A DNA stretch of 64,000 bases. It comes from JAUSIF01 sp040901465. Its GTDB lineage: Bacteria > Pseudomonadota > Alphaproteobacteria > Rhizobiales > Xanthobacteraceae. Positions within the stretch are counted from its first letter, which is position 1; every line of letters begins with the position of its first letter. The notes under the pieces were generated by a model. It was not told where the DNA came from. It was given only the letters and a program-made list of their open reading frames with translations, and made no database searches. The DNA is taken from contig JBBDYN010000053.1 of NCBI GenBank assembly GCA_040901465.1, positions 62,001-126,000 on the forward strand, given 5' to 3'. The position numbers were made by a program, and so were the translations under genes. Positions 25,884 to 34,502 of this stretch are shown here, one piece after another.

Positions 25884-27104
25884 ATGGCGCTCGCGGCCAA
25901 GCGCATCCTGCTCGTGATCGGCGGCGGCATCGCCGCCTACAAGAGCCTCGATCTCATCCGTCGCCTGAAAGAGCGCGGTGCGAAGCTGCGCGTCGTGATG
26001 ACGCGCGCGGCGCAGGAATTCATCACGCCGCTCGCGGTCGGCGCGGTCGCGGGCGAGCGCGCGTACACCGATCTGTTCGACGCCTCGACCGAGTTCGACG
26101 TCGGCCACATCCGGCTCGCGCGCGACACCGATCTCGTTGTGGTCGCGCCGGCCACCGCCGACCTCATGGCGAAGATGGTGGGCGGCCACGCGGACGATCT
26201 TGCCTCCACCGCGCTGCTCGCCACCGACAAGCGCGTCCTGATCGCGCCGGCCATGAACCCGCACATGTGGTCGCACCCGGCGACGCAGCGCAATCTCGTG
26301 CAGCTCTTGGCCGATGGCGTCGCGACCGTCGGGCCGAACGAAGGCGAGATGGCCGAACGCGGCGAGGCGGGCATCGGCCGCATGGCGGAGCCCGAACAGA
26401 TCATTTCGGCGATCGAGGGGTTGTTCGTCTCGATCCCGGACAGCAATTCGCTCAAGGGCAAGCGCGTGCTCGTGACGTCCGGCCCGACCGAGGAGCCGAT
26501 CGATCCGGTGCGCTTTCTCTCCAACCGCTCGTCGGGCAAGCAGGGGCACGCGGTCGCGCGCGCCGCGGCGAGCGCGGGCGCCGAAGTCGTGCTCGTATCC
26601 GGTCCGGTGGATTTGCCCGATCCTTCCGGCGTGAAGACCGTGCACGTGCAGACCGCCGCGGAAATGCTCGCGGCCGCCGAGAAGGCGCTGCCGGTCGATG
26701 TCGCGATCTTTGCCGCCGCCGTCTCCGATTGGCGCGCGGCGGATCCCGCGCCGGAAAAATTGAAAAAGGTCGATGGCAAACCCGCGAAAATCGAGCTCGT
26801 GGAAAATCCCGACGTGCTCGCGACGATCGCGCGCCACAAGCGGCGTCCTCAGCTCGTCGTGGGCTTCGCTGCCGAGACCGAGAAGCTCCTCGAGCACGCG
26901 CGCGCGAAGCTGAAATCCAAAGGCTGCGACTGGATCGTGGCGAACGACGTGTCGCCGGAAACCGGCGTGTTCGGCGGCGCGCAGAACACAGTGCATCTCG
27001 TGACCGAGAATGGCGTCGAATCTTGGCCGCCGCAGTCGAAGCAGTCGGTCGCCGACAGCCTCGTGCGCAGGATCGCGGACCAGCTCGGCGGAGTGCAAAA
27101 GTGA
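25884..27104 (+). CDS. coaBC: Bifunctional phosphopantothenoylcysteine decarboxylase/phosphopantothenate-cysteine ligase
   Basis: Carries out two successive steps of coenzyme A synthesis from 4'-phosphopantothenate. The 406-residue protein has an FMN decarboxylase domain (ILLVIGGGIAAYKSLDLIRR, VVVAPATADLMAKMVGG, and PAMNPHMWSHPATQRN). The ligase domain follows (VLVTSGPTEEPIDPVRFLSN, RSSGKQGHAVARAAA, FAAAVSDWRAADPA). The ATG at 25884 is the first giving the conserved N terminus. Its stop overlaps the dut start as GTGA. Confidence 0.95.
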   Translation: MALAAKRILLVIGGGIAAYKSLDLIRRLKERGAKLRVVMTRAAQEFITPLAVGAVAGERAYTDLFDASTEFDVGHIRLARDTDLVVVAPATADLMAKMVGGHADDLASTALLATDKRVLIAPAMNPHMWSHPATQRNLVQLLADGVATVGPNEGEMAERGEAGIGRMAEPEQIISAIEGLFVSIPDSNSLKGKRVLVTSGPTEEPIDPVRFLSNRSSGKQGHAVARAAASAGAEVVLVSGPVDLPDPSGVKTVHVQTAAEMLAAAEKALPVDVAIFAAAVSDWRAADPAPEKLKKVDGKPAKIELVENPDVLATIARHKRRPQLVVGFAAETEKLLEHARAKLKSKGCDWIVANDVSPETGVFGGAQNTVHLVTENGVESWPPQSKQSVADSLVRRIADQLGGVQK

Positions 27105-27574
27105 AACCGCCCGCCGTCGCCTTCGTGCAGCTTCCGCACGCCGTGGGTCTCCCCGCCCCCGATTACGCGAGCGCGGACGCGGCGGGCATGGATCTTTCCG
27201 CCGCCGTGCCCGAGGACGCGCCGATCGTGCTTGCGCCCGGCGAGCGCGCGGCGATTTCGACGGGGCTGCAGCTCGCGATTCCGGCGGGTTTCGAAGGCCA
27301 GGTGCGGCCGCGCTCGGGCCTTGCGCTCAAGAATGCGGTGACCGTGCTGAACGCACCGGGCACGATCGACGCCGACTATCGCGGCGAGGTGAAGGTGATC
27401 CTCGTCAATCTTGGAGCCGAGGCTTTCACCGTCACGCGCGGCATGCGGATCGCGCAGCTCGTGTTCGCGCCGGTCATGCGCGCGACGATGGAGAAAGTTC
27501 AGTCGCTCGATGCGACCGCGCGCGGCGAAGGCGGTTTCGGCTCGACCGGCGTTTCCAAGCGGGCGGCGAGGTAA
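27101..27574 (+). CDS. dut: Deoxyuridine 5'-triphosphate nucleotidohydrolase (dUTPase)
   Basis: Hydrolyses dUTP to dUMP and pyrophosphate, keeping uracil out of DNA. The 157-residue protein has all five motifs of trimeric dUTPases: AGMDLSAA, RSGLALKN, GTIDADYRGEVK, RGMRIAQLVFAP and RGEGGFGSTG. Start is GTG at 27101, overlapping coaBC by four bases; the coaBC-dut pair is common in proteobacteria. Confidence 0.95.
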   Translation: MKPPAVAFVQLPHAVGLPAPDYASADAAGMDLSAAVPEDAPIVLAPGERAAISTGLQLAIPAGFEGQVRPRSGLALKNAVTVLNAPGTIDADYRGEVKVILVNLGAEAFTVTRGMRIAQLVFAPVMRATMEKVQSLDATARGEGGFGSTGVSKRAAR

Positions 27575-27580
27575 CAGGAG

Positions 27581-28021
27581 ATGGCGCGCCTTTCGGAAAA
27601 AAGCCTGCTCGCGATCGCCGCCGTCGTCGACGTGGCGCTGCACGCACGCGGCCAGCCGGTGGCGGCGAAGGCGCTCGCCGAACGCCACGGCCTGCCGCCG
27701 CGGCATCTCGAGCCGGTGCTGCAAGCACTTGTGCATGCCGGAATCCTCAAAGGCGTGCGCGGTCCGCGCGGCGGCTACGAGCTCGCGCGCGAGCGGCGGC
27801 GCATTTCCGTGGCCGAGATCGTGCGCATAGCCGAAGCGACGAACCAGGAGGGCCCGCAATCGGCGCCGCCGCTCGTCGGCAAGGTGGTCGCGCCGGCCGT
27901 GGCCGAGGCCGAGGCGAGCTTCGAGACGGCGCTCGCTGCGGTCACGATCGACCGGCTTTGCCAGACCGCCGAGCGTTCGGGACTCACCGAACCAGCGCAC
28001 GGCCCCGATTTCAACATCTAG
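27581..28021 (+). CDS. Rrf2-family transcriptional regulator, probably of cysteine metabolism
   Basis: The 146-residue protein has an N-terminal winged helix (SEKSLLAIAAVVDVALHARG, then LAERHGLPPRHLEPVLQALV and LKGVRGPRGGYELARERRRI), typical of Rrf2. It lacks the three Fe-S cysteines of IscR/NsrR/RirA; only one Cys is present, near the C terminus (DRLCQTAERSG). In this it resembles CymR, the Firmicute regulator of cysteine synthesis, which works by contact with CysK. cysK lies immediately downstream with a dyad between them, so control of cysK is a reasonable inference but not shown. Six bases separate it from dut. Confidence 0.85.
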   Translation: MARLSEKSLLAIAAVVDVALHARGQPVAAKALAERHGLPPRHLEPVLQALVHAGILKGVRGPRGGYELARERRRISVAEIVRIAEATNQEGPQSAPPLVGKVVAPAVAEAEASFETALAAVTIDRLCQTAERSGLTEPAHGPDFNI

Positions 28022-28050
28022 ATTCCGTGTTTTCTGGAAAAGTCGACTGA

Positions 28051-28080
28051 TTTCGGTGAATATGCTAACTCGAACCGAAA
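28051..28080 (+). promoter_or_regulatory. Inverted repeat in the cysK promoter region
   Basis: TTTCGGT (28051-28057) and ACCGAAA (28074-28080) form a perfect 7-bp dyad with a 16-base AT-rich spacer, 34 bases before the cysK start. Position between an Rrf2 gene and cysK makes it a candidate operator. Confidence 0.4.
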
Positions 28081-28113
28081 GCACGCATATATGAGCAGTT
28101 TGAGGAGCTTCCG

Positions 28114-29106
28114 ATGAGTGAGCCGCTGCGCAAGCCGAAGCCGGCCGCCGCCCCCGTGCACGAGCCGGGGCGCGGGCGTATTTTCGATTCCATCACCGAC
28201 ACGATCGGCGACACGCCGCTCGTGCGACTGAACCGGCTGCCGCAGCAGCGCGGCGTTAAGGCCAACATCCTTGCCAAGCTCGAATTCTTCAATCCGATCG
28301 GCTCGGTGAAGGACCGCATCGGCGTCGCCATGATCGATGCGGCCGAAGCCGCGGGCGCGCTCGACAAGGACACGGTGCTGGTCGAGCCCACCTCGGGCAA
28401 TACCGGGATTGCGCTTGCTTTCGTTGCAGCGGCGCGCGGTTACCGGCTGATCCTCGTCATGCCGGAGTCGATGTCGATCGAGCGGCGCAAGATGCTGGCG
28501 CTCTTGGGTGCCGAGCTCGTGCTCACCGATCCCGCCAAGGGCATGCGCGGGGCCGTCGCCAAGGCCGAGGAACTCGTGCGCGATCTGCCGAAAGCGCTGA
28601 TGCCGCAGCAATTCAAGAACCTCGCCAATCCGGAAATCCACCGCCGCACCACGGCCGAGGAAATCTGGAACGACACGGGTGGCGCGATCGACGCCTTTGT
28701 CGCCGGCGTCGGTACCGGCGGCACCATCACCGGCGTCGGCCAGTTGCTGAAGCCGAGGAAGCCTTCGCTCACGATCATCGCAGTCGAGCCCGAGGACAGC
28801 CCGGTGCTCACCGGCGGTCAGCCCGGCCCGCACAAGATCCAGGGCATCGGTGCCGGCTTCGTGCCCGAGGTGCTGGACCGGTCGGTCGTGGACGAGGTGG
28901 TCACGGTCGGCAACCAGACCGCCTTCGATACCGCCCGCGAGGTCGCCCGGCTCGAGGGAATTCCGGTCGGCATTTCGTCGGGTGCAGCGATTGCCGCGGC
29001 GATCGAGGTGGGGAGCCGCCCCGAATATGCCGACAAGAACATCGTCGTCGTCGTGCCCTCCTTCGCGGAGCGCTATCTATCGACGGCTCTGTTCGAGGGC
29101 CTGTGA
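28114..29106 (+). CDS. cysK: Cysteine synthase A (O-acetylserine sulfhydrylase)
   Basis: PLP enzyme making L-cysteine from O-acetylserine and sulfide. The 330-residue protein has the PLP lysine Lys66 in FFNPIGSVKDRIGVAM, the substrate loop EPTSGNTGIALAF and the phosphate-binding GVGTGGTITGVGQLL. IQGIGAGFVPEVLD matches CysK rather than cystathionine beta-synthase. A GAGGAG-type ribosome binding site (TTGAGGAGC) precedes the ATG. An Rrf2 regulator lies upstream. Confidence 0.95.
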   Translation: MSEPLRKPKPAAAPVHEPGRGRIFDSITDTIGDTPLVRLNRLPQQRGVKANILAKLEFFNPIGSVKDRIGVAMIDAAEAAGALDKDTVLVEPTSGNTGIALAFVAAARGYRLILVMPESMSIERRKMLALLGAELVLTDPAKGMRGAVAKAEELVRDLPKALMPQQFKNLANPEIHRRTTAEEIWNDTGGAIDAFVAGVGTGGTITGVGQLLKPRKPSLTIIAVEPEDSPVLTGGQPGPHKIQGIGAGFVPEVLDRSVVDEVVTVGNQTAFDTAREVARLEGIPVGISSGAAIAAAIEVGSRPEYADKNIVVVVPSFAERYLSTALFEGL

Positions 29107-29554
29107 GCAGGTTCGCGCCCCCGGTTAATTAGTCCCGCCGCGCCTTGGGAAAAATCAGGGCAATCAGAGTCCTAACGCCGTCCCGGCCGCGGTCACGAAA
29201 GGTGGCCGTTTCACTCTTTTTCGACCGTTTCCTCGGCAATTGGTCAGTCTCACAACATTCCTCGTCAACACCGGGCCGCGCCACCCCGCGAGCCACCAAA
29301 GTCGGATGCTTCCGACTTCGGCTCGTTTAGATCGACGAGCGGCCTTGGCGGCGCGAGGCCCGGTGACCCACGTCTTTATGTGAGTAAAGGAAGGTGTGGA
29401 TGGCCGGGTCACGCCGCACTAAGGAGCGTGGCGGCCCGGCCATGACGAAAACGAAGCTGACCCACCACCGTTTCCTCTTCTGCCTTGACTCCCCGCGGGG
29501 TTAGATTCTGCCTGCGATTCGCGGCGGTGCGAAATCACACGCGTGGAAGGCGAA
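29107..29554. other. Intergenic region between cysK and the DivL-like kinase
   Basis: About 450 bases without a recognisable gene. It contains a REP-like palindrome near 29401-29443 and presumably the promoter of the downstream kinase cluster. No open frame here has a recognisable motif. Confidence 0.5.
29401..29443. repeat. REP-like palindromic element
   Basis: TGGCCGGGTCACGCCGC and GTGGCGGCCCGGCCA pair imperfectly with a perfect outer TGGCCGGG/CCCGGCCA. It shares its core with the elements at 7986 and 41496. Confidence 0.55.
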
Positions 29555-32056
29555 ATGCGGCAGCGGGGAAAACGGGGCGGCCGGGGCCGAGGCGTGCAAA
29601 TATGCGCCTCCCGCGCCGCCGCCGCGCTCGTGTCGCTCGCGCTTTCGACGGCGTCCGGCTCCGCGCAGACGATGTTCGAGGAAATCCTCATCGACCTTTC
29701 CGGCCTGCGCCAACAGGACGTGATGACGCTCGCGCTGCTCACTGGCGTCCTCGTTTTCGCGGCGACAGCGGCGATCGTGCTCGTGCGAACGCGCATGAAC
29801 CATGCGGCGCGGCTCGCCGCCGCGCAAAACGAGATCGCGGCATTGCGCGACGAGGCGGACCGGGCGCTGGCGCTGCTGCTCTCCGATCCGCAGGTGCTCG
29901 TCATCTGGCGCGACGGAAAATCCGAGCCTGTGATCCTCGGCGATGCCGCGCCGATGACCGGCGCGCCCGCGGCGCGGCGCGTGCTCGCGTTCGGAAGCTG
30001 GCTCGATCCCGCGCGCGCGCATGCGATCGATCACGCAGTGGATGCGCTACGGCGGCGCGGGGAAGGCTTCTCACTCGTGCTTGCCACCAAGACCGGGCGG
30101 CATGTCGAGGCCGAAGGCCGGCCGATCGGCGGCGCGGCCGTCTTGCGGCTCCGCGACGTAACGGGGGCGAAGCTCGAACACGCCATGCTCGCCGAGCGCC
30201 ACCAGAAGCTCGAGCGTGAAATGACCGCGTTGCGTCAGCTCCTGGAACAGGCGCCGGCGTCCATCTGGATTCGGAACGCGGACGGCAGGCTCACTTATGC
30301 CAATCGCGCCTACGCCGCGGCGGTTGATGCCAACGATCCGGCCGACGCGGTCGCGCGCGGGCTCGAACTTCTCGACACCGTCGCGCGCGAGGACGCCGCG
30401 CGCTTCCGCGCCGAAGGCCGCACCTTTGCGAAGCGCATGCCGGCGGTGGTGGCGGGAACGCGCCGCGTGCTCGACGTGTTCGAAGCGGGCAGCGAGCGCG
30501 GCGCGGCCGGTATCGGCATCGACGTGAGCGACGCTGAGCGGCTGCGCGCCGATCTTTCCCGCGCGATTTCCGCGCACCGGCGCACTCTCGACCAGCTTGC
30601 GACCGCGGTCGCGATCTTCGGGCCGGACGAACGGCTCGTCTTTCATAACGACGCCTACCGCAAACTGTTCGAACTCGACGCGACGTTCCTCGACGAGCGG
30701 CCGACGGATTCGGCGATCCTCGACCGGTTGCGCGCCGGTCGCCAGCTCCCCGAGCAGGCCGACTACCGCGCCTGGAAGGCGCAATTGCACGAGGCTTATC
30801 GTGCGCCCGAGCCGAAGGAGCATCTTTGGCATCTGCCGGGCGGGCGCACGCTGCGCGTCGTCACGACGGCGAACCCCGAGGGCGGTGTCACTTATCTCTT
30901 CGACGACATCAGCGAGCGCATCGAACTCGAGAGCCGCTTCAACGCGCTCAACCGCACCCAAGGCGAGACGCTGGACGCGCTCGCCGAAGCCGTCGCAGTC
31001 TTCGGCAGCGACGGGCGCCTCAAGCTCTTCAATCGCGCGTTCGTGGAGTTGTGGGGCCTGTCGCCGCAATCGCTCGCCGAGCGACCGCATATCGAAACCG
31101 TCGGCAAATGGTGCAAGCCGTATCTCGGCGGCAGCGCGGAAGCCTGGAAGGCCGTGCAATTGGCCGTCACCGGGCTCGGACAACGTAATCCGGTCGAGCG
31201 CCGGCTCGAACGCGCGGACGGCCATGTGCTCGATTGCACGGCGGTGCCGCTGCCGGACGGCGGCACGCTCGTCACCTTCCGCGACGTGAGCGACAGCGCG
31301 CGCGTCGAGAAGGCATTGATCGAGCGCAACGAGGCGCTGGTCGCAGCCGACGCGCTCAAGAATACCTTCGTCAGCCACGTCTCCTACGAGCTGCGCTCGC
31401 CGCTCACGACCATCATCGGCTTCGCGCAATTGCTTGATGACCCGCTGATCGGTCCGCTCAACGACAAGCAGCGCGAATATATCCGGCACATCACCGACTC
31501 GAGTGCCGCACTCCTCGCAATCATCAACGACATATTGGACCTCGCAACGATCGACGCCGGCGCAATGCAGCTCGAACTCGACAAGGTTGACGTGCGCGCG
31601 GCGGTGGAATCGGCGACCGAGGGCGTGCGCACTCGGCTACGCGAGCGGGGCGTGTTGCTCCACATCGACCTGCCCGCGAACATCGGCAGCTTCATCGCCG
31701 ACGAAAAGCGCGTGCGACAGGTGCTGTTCAATCTTCTTTCCAATGCGATCGGCTTCTCGCCCTACGGCGAGACCGTCTCGATTTCGGCCGAACGCGCGCG
31801 GGACCGGATCGTGTTCCGCATTTCCGACCGGGGCCCCGGCATTCCGGCGGAGTTGATGGACCGTGTTTTCGGGCGGTTCGAAAGCCACACGCTCGGCTCG
31901 CAGCATCGTGGCGCTGGGCTTGGCCTCTCGCTCGTGCGGTCGCTCGTCGCGCTGCACGGAGGCAGCATTGCCATCGACTCCGAGCCAGGAAAGGGTACGG
32001 TCGCCATTTGCACCTTCCCGATCCACGCCGCCGCGGGGTCGCAAGCCGCTGAGTAG
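29555..32056 (+). CDS. divL: DivL-like PAS-domain atypical histidine kinase
   Basis: Predicted membrane regulator of the CtrA cell-cycle phosphorelay. The 833-residue protein has a signal-like segment (residues ~19-38), a transmembrane helix (VMTLALLTGVLVFAATAAIVL), several PAS-like domains and a complete kinase ATPase region (N-box RQVLFNLLSNAIGFSP, G1 SDRGPGIP, G2 GAGLGLSLVRSL). The phospho-acceptor motif, normally SHELR, reads VSYELRSPLTTIIGF, with Tyr611 in place of His; this is the hallmark of Caulobacter DivL. The adjacent tsaE supports the assignment, as I recall this neighbourhood from other alphaproteobacteria. Start chosen at the ATG at 29555 behind GGAAGG; a GTG at 29543 is the alternative. 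Confidence 0.85.
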   Translation: MRQRGKRGGRGRGVQICASRAAAALVSLALSTASGSAQTMFEEILIDLSGLRQQDVMTLALLTGVLVFAATAAIVLVRTRMNHAARLAAAQNEIAALRDEADRALALLLSDPQVLVIWRDGKSEPVILGDAAPMTGAPAARRVLAFGSWLDPARAHAIDHAVDALRRRGEGFSLVLATKTGRHVEAEGRPIGGAAVLRLRDVTGAKLEHAMLAERHQKLEREMTALRQLLEQAPASIWIRNADGRLTYANRAYAAAVDANDPADAVARGLELLDTVAREDAARFRAEGRTFAKRMPAVVAGTRRVLDVFEAGSERGAAGIGIDVSDAERLRADLSRAISAHRRTLDQLATAVAIFGPDERLVFHNDAYRKLFELDATFLDERPTDSAILDRLRAGRQLPEQADYRAWKAQLHEAYRAPEPKEHLWHLPGGRTLRVVTTANPEGGVTYLFDDISERIELESRFNALNRTQGETLDALAEAVAVFGSDGRLKLFNRAFVELWGLSPQSLAERPHIETVGKWCKPYLGGSAEAWKAVQLAVTGLGQRNPVERRLERADGHVLDCTAVPLPDGGTLVTFRDVSDSARVEKALIERNEALVAADALKNTFVSHVSYELRSPLTTIIGFAQLLDDPLIGPLNDKQREYIRHITDSSAALLAIINDILDLATIDAGAMQLELDKVDVRAAVESATEGVRTRLRERGVLLHIDLPANIGSFIADEKRVRQVLFNLLSNAIGFSPYGETVSISAERARDRIVFRISDRGPGIPAELMDRVFGRFESHTLGSQHRGAGLGLSLVRSLVALHGGSIAIDSEPGKGTVAICTFPIHAAAGSQAAE

Positions 32057-32064
32057 CCGCGTCG

Positions 32065-33765
32065 ATGCCGAACGCAAACAGCCAATTGACGACTTGGGAT
32101 ATCGAATTGCCGGACGTCAATGCGACGGAGCATCTGGCCATGGATCTTGCGGCCACGGTCCGGCCCGGCGATCTCGTCACGCTCTCGGGCGACCTCGGCG
32201 CCGGGAAGACAACGCTCGTGCGCGCGGTCCTGCGCTACCTCGCTGGCGACGCGCTGATGGAAGTGCCGAGTCCGACCTTCACGATGCTGCAGACCTATGA
32301 GCTCCCGCTCTTTTCGGTCGTGCACGCCGATCTCTACCGGGTGGCGACGGTGGCGGAGCTTTCCGAGCTCGGCTGGGAGGACGCCGCGGAAAATGCCGCG
32401 GTGTTCGTGGAGTGGCCGGATCGAGCCGGGGCGCTGATCCAGGCGGACCGACTCGATATCGCAATCAGCGTCGCGCCGGAAATCAGCTTGACCCACCGGC
32501 ACGTCCGGCTAACGGGCACGGGGGGCTGGGCCGGGCGGCTCGCGCAATTGCGCGCGGCGCGGTCGCTCCTCGACGCCTCGGGCTTCGGCTCGGCGTTGCG
32601 GCTGCATCTCGAGGGCGACGCTTCGACCCGCGCCTACGAGCGGCTTTATTTCAACGACACGACCGCGATATTGATGAAGATGCCGCTGCAATCGCGGGAG
32701 CCCACGCTCGCGCATGGGCGCACTTACAGCGCGGTTGCGCACCTCGCCGACAATGTGCGGCCGTTCGCGGCGATGGCGCGCGGCTTGCGAGAGCGCGGCT
32801 TCAGCGCACCGGAGATTTACGCGGCCGATCACGAGCACGGGCTCCTTGTGTTGGAAGACCTGGGCGCGGAGCGCTTCGTCGCGGGCGATCCGCCCGCGCC
32901 GATTGAAACGCGTTACGCGGCGGCGATCGACCTGCTCGTCGCGCTGCACAGCTTCGATTTGCCGGGCGCGCTGCCGGTCGCGCCGCGCGTCGAGCATCAT
33001 CTGCCGACCTACGACATCGATGCGCTCCTGATCGAGGTCGAGCTCTTGTTCGACTGGTATTTTCCGCTCCGCGGCGTGAACCTGCGCGATTCCACGTCGC
33101 GCGAGACGTTCCTGACGCTGTGGCGCTATGCGCTCGCCGATCTCCTGTCGGAGCCGAAGACCTGGGTGTTGCGCGACTTCCACTCGCCGAATCTTTTGTG
33201 GCTGCCGCAGCGCACCGGCGTCGCGCGCGTGGGTCTCCTCGATTTCCAGGACGCGGTGATGGGGCCACCCGCCTATGACGTGGCCTCGCTCCTTATGGAC
33301 GCGCGCGTCGATATTTCCGACGCGATGGAGCTGAAACTGCTGTCGCGCTACGCGCTCGGCCGCAAGGCGCGCGATCCCAATTTCGATCCGACGCAGTTTG
33401 CGAGCCGCTACATCGTGCTCGGAGCCCAGCGCGCCACGAAGATCCTCGGAATTTTCGCGAGGCTCGACCGGCGCGACCGGAAGCCTCAATACCTTCAGCA
33501 TCTGCCACGGGTGTGGAATTACGTGATGCGCGCGTTCCAGCATCCCGCGCTTGCGGAACTCAGGACCTGGTATCTCGCGAACGTGCCGCCGCCCGACATG
33601 CCCGAAATCCCTCTGCATGCCGAACCGCATGCGGAACTTCCGCTCGAAGCGGAACTGGAATTGGTCGAGGCGGAAGGCCAACCGGCGCCCGAGCACGACG
33701 CCGCGCCCGCGTCGGAACCCGATGCGGGCGAGGCGACGCAACCGGAAAGCCTGTCACAGCCGTGA
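32065..33765 (+). CDS. TsaE-AmgK fusion: tRNA t6A ATPase plus anomeric sugar kinase
   Basis: Two proteins fused in one 566-residue chain. Residues 1-150 are TsaE, the ATPase of the t6A37 tRNA modification complex (Walker A GDLGAGKTTLVRAVL at 42-56; VPSPTFTMLQTY; VHADLYR; FVEWPDRAG). Residues ~165-505 are an aminoglycoside-phosphotransferase-like kinase of the AmgK type (GDASTRAYERLYF, VLEDLG, catalytic loop VLRDFHSPNLLWLP, metal motif VGLLDFQDAVMGPPAYD). AmgK phosphorylates N-acetylmuramate/N-acetylglucosamine at C1. An acidic low-complexity tail of ~50 residues follows. The next gene is MurU-like, matching the AmgK-MurU recycling pair. The fusion is annotated in other Rhizobiales. Confidence 0.88.
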   Translation: MPNANSQLTTWDIELPDVNATEHLAMDLAATVRPGDLVTLSGDLGAGKTTLVRAVLRYLAGDALMEVPSPTFTMLQTYELPLFSVVHADLYRVATVAELSELGWEDAAENAAVFVEWPDRAGALIQADRLDIAISVAPEISLTHRHVRLTGTGGWAGRLAQLRAARSLLDASGFGSALRLHLEGDASTRAYERLYFNDTTAILMKMPLQSREPTLAHGRTYSAVAHLADNVRPFAAMARGLRERGFSAPEIYAADHEHGLLVLEDLGAERFVAGDPPAPIETRYAAAIDLLVALHSFDLPGALPVAPRVEHHLPTYDIDALLIEVELLFDWYFPLRGVNLRDSTSRETFLTLWRYALADLLSEPKTWVLRDFHSPNLLWLPQRTGVARVGLLDFQDAVMGPPAYDVASLLMDARVDISDAMELKLLSRYALGRKARDPNFDPTQFASRYIVLGAQRATKILGIFARLDRRDRKPQYLQHLPRVWNYVMRAFQHPALAELRTWYLANVPPPDMPEIPLHAEPHAELPLEAELELVEAEGQPAPEHDAAPASEPDAGEATQPESLSQP

Positions 33766-34499
33766 CCGCGCTGCGCGATCCCGCGACGCCCGCCAGCGCC
33801 ATGGTGCTTGCCGCCGGTATGGGCACGCGCATGCGCGAAAACTCGAAGAAGAAGCCGAAGTCGCTCGCCGAGGTGCAAAAGCGGGCGCTGATCGATCACG
33901 TGCTCGACCGGCTGGCTGGTGCGGGCGTGGCACACGCCGTCGTCAACGTGCACTACCTCGCGGATCTGATCGAGGAACACTTGCAGCAGCGCAAGCGACC
34001 GCGCATTTCGATTTCCGACGAACGCAAGCAATTGCTCGGCACCGGCGGCGGCATCGCCAAGGCGCTGCCGCTCCTCGGCAATGCGCCGTTCCTGCTCGCC
34101 AATTCCGACAGCCTGTGGGTGGAGCCTGCGACCTCCAATCTGGTGCGGCTCGCGCGCTTCTTCGACCGGCTGCGAATGGACGCGGCACTCCTCCTCGCGG
34201 CGACCGGTGACGCGCGCGGCTATGACGGGCGCGGCGACTATGCACTCGAAGCGGGCGGTGCGCTGAAGCGGCGGCCCGAGCGCGGAACCGCGCCTTATGT
34301 CTATATGGGCGTCTCGATCCTCTCGCCTTCGCTCTTCGACGGCGCACCGAGGGGCGCATTCGGGCTGAGCGACCTCTTCGACCGGGCGGAGAAGGCGGGC
34401 AGGCTCATGGGACTGAAGCTCGAAGGCACGTTTCTGCATGTGGGCACGCCCGAAGCAATCAAGGAAGCGGAGAAATCCATCAAGCGCGCGGGTGTGTGA
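33762..34499 (+). CDS. murU: Nucleotidyltransferase, probable N-acetylmuramate alpha-1-phosphate uridylyltransferase (MurU)
   Basis: The 245-residue protein is a sugar-phosphate nucleotidyltransferase: MVLAAGMGTRMRE near the N terminus is the NTP-binding loop, then KKKPKSLAEVQKRALIDH, VNVHYLADLIEEHL, LLGTGGGIAKALPLLG and FLLANSDSLW. Next to the AmgK-type kinase it probably makes UDP-MurNAc from MurNAc-1-phosphate, bypassing de novo synthesis. Start is a GTG at 33762 overlapping the fusion gene as GTGA. A GlmU-like or mannose-1-phosphate role is less likely from context. Confidence 0.85.
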   Translation: MTALRDPATPASAMVLAAGMGTRMRENSKKKPKSLAEVQKRALIDHVLDRLAGAGVAHAVVNVHYLADLIEEHLQQRKRPRISISDERKQLLGTGGGIAKALPLLGNAPFLLANSDSLWVEPATSNLVRLARFFDRLRMDAALLLAATGDARGYDGRGDYALEAGGALKRRPERGTAPYVYMGVSILSPSLFDGAPRGAFGLSDLFDRAEKAGRLMGLKLEGTFLHVGTPEAIKEAEKSIKRAGV

Positions 34500-34502
34500 T
34501 CG

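Noticed and set aside
26267..27100. Long 5' open extension of the dut frame inside coaBC
   Set aside because: Overlaps coaBC in another frame with Arg-rich shadow composition; dut begins at the GTGA overlap, where dUTPase homology starts.
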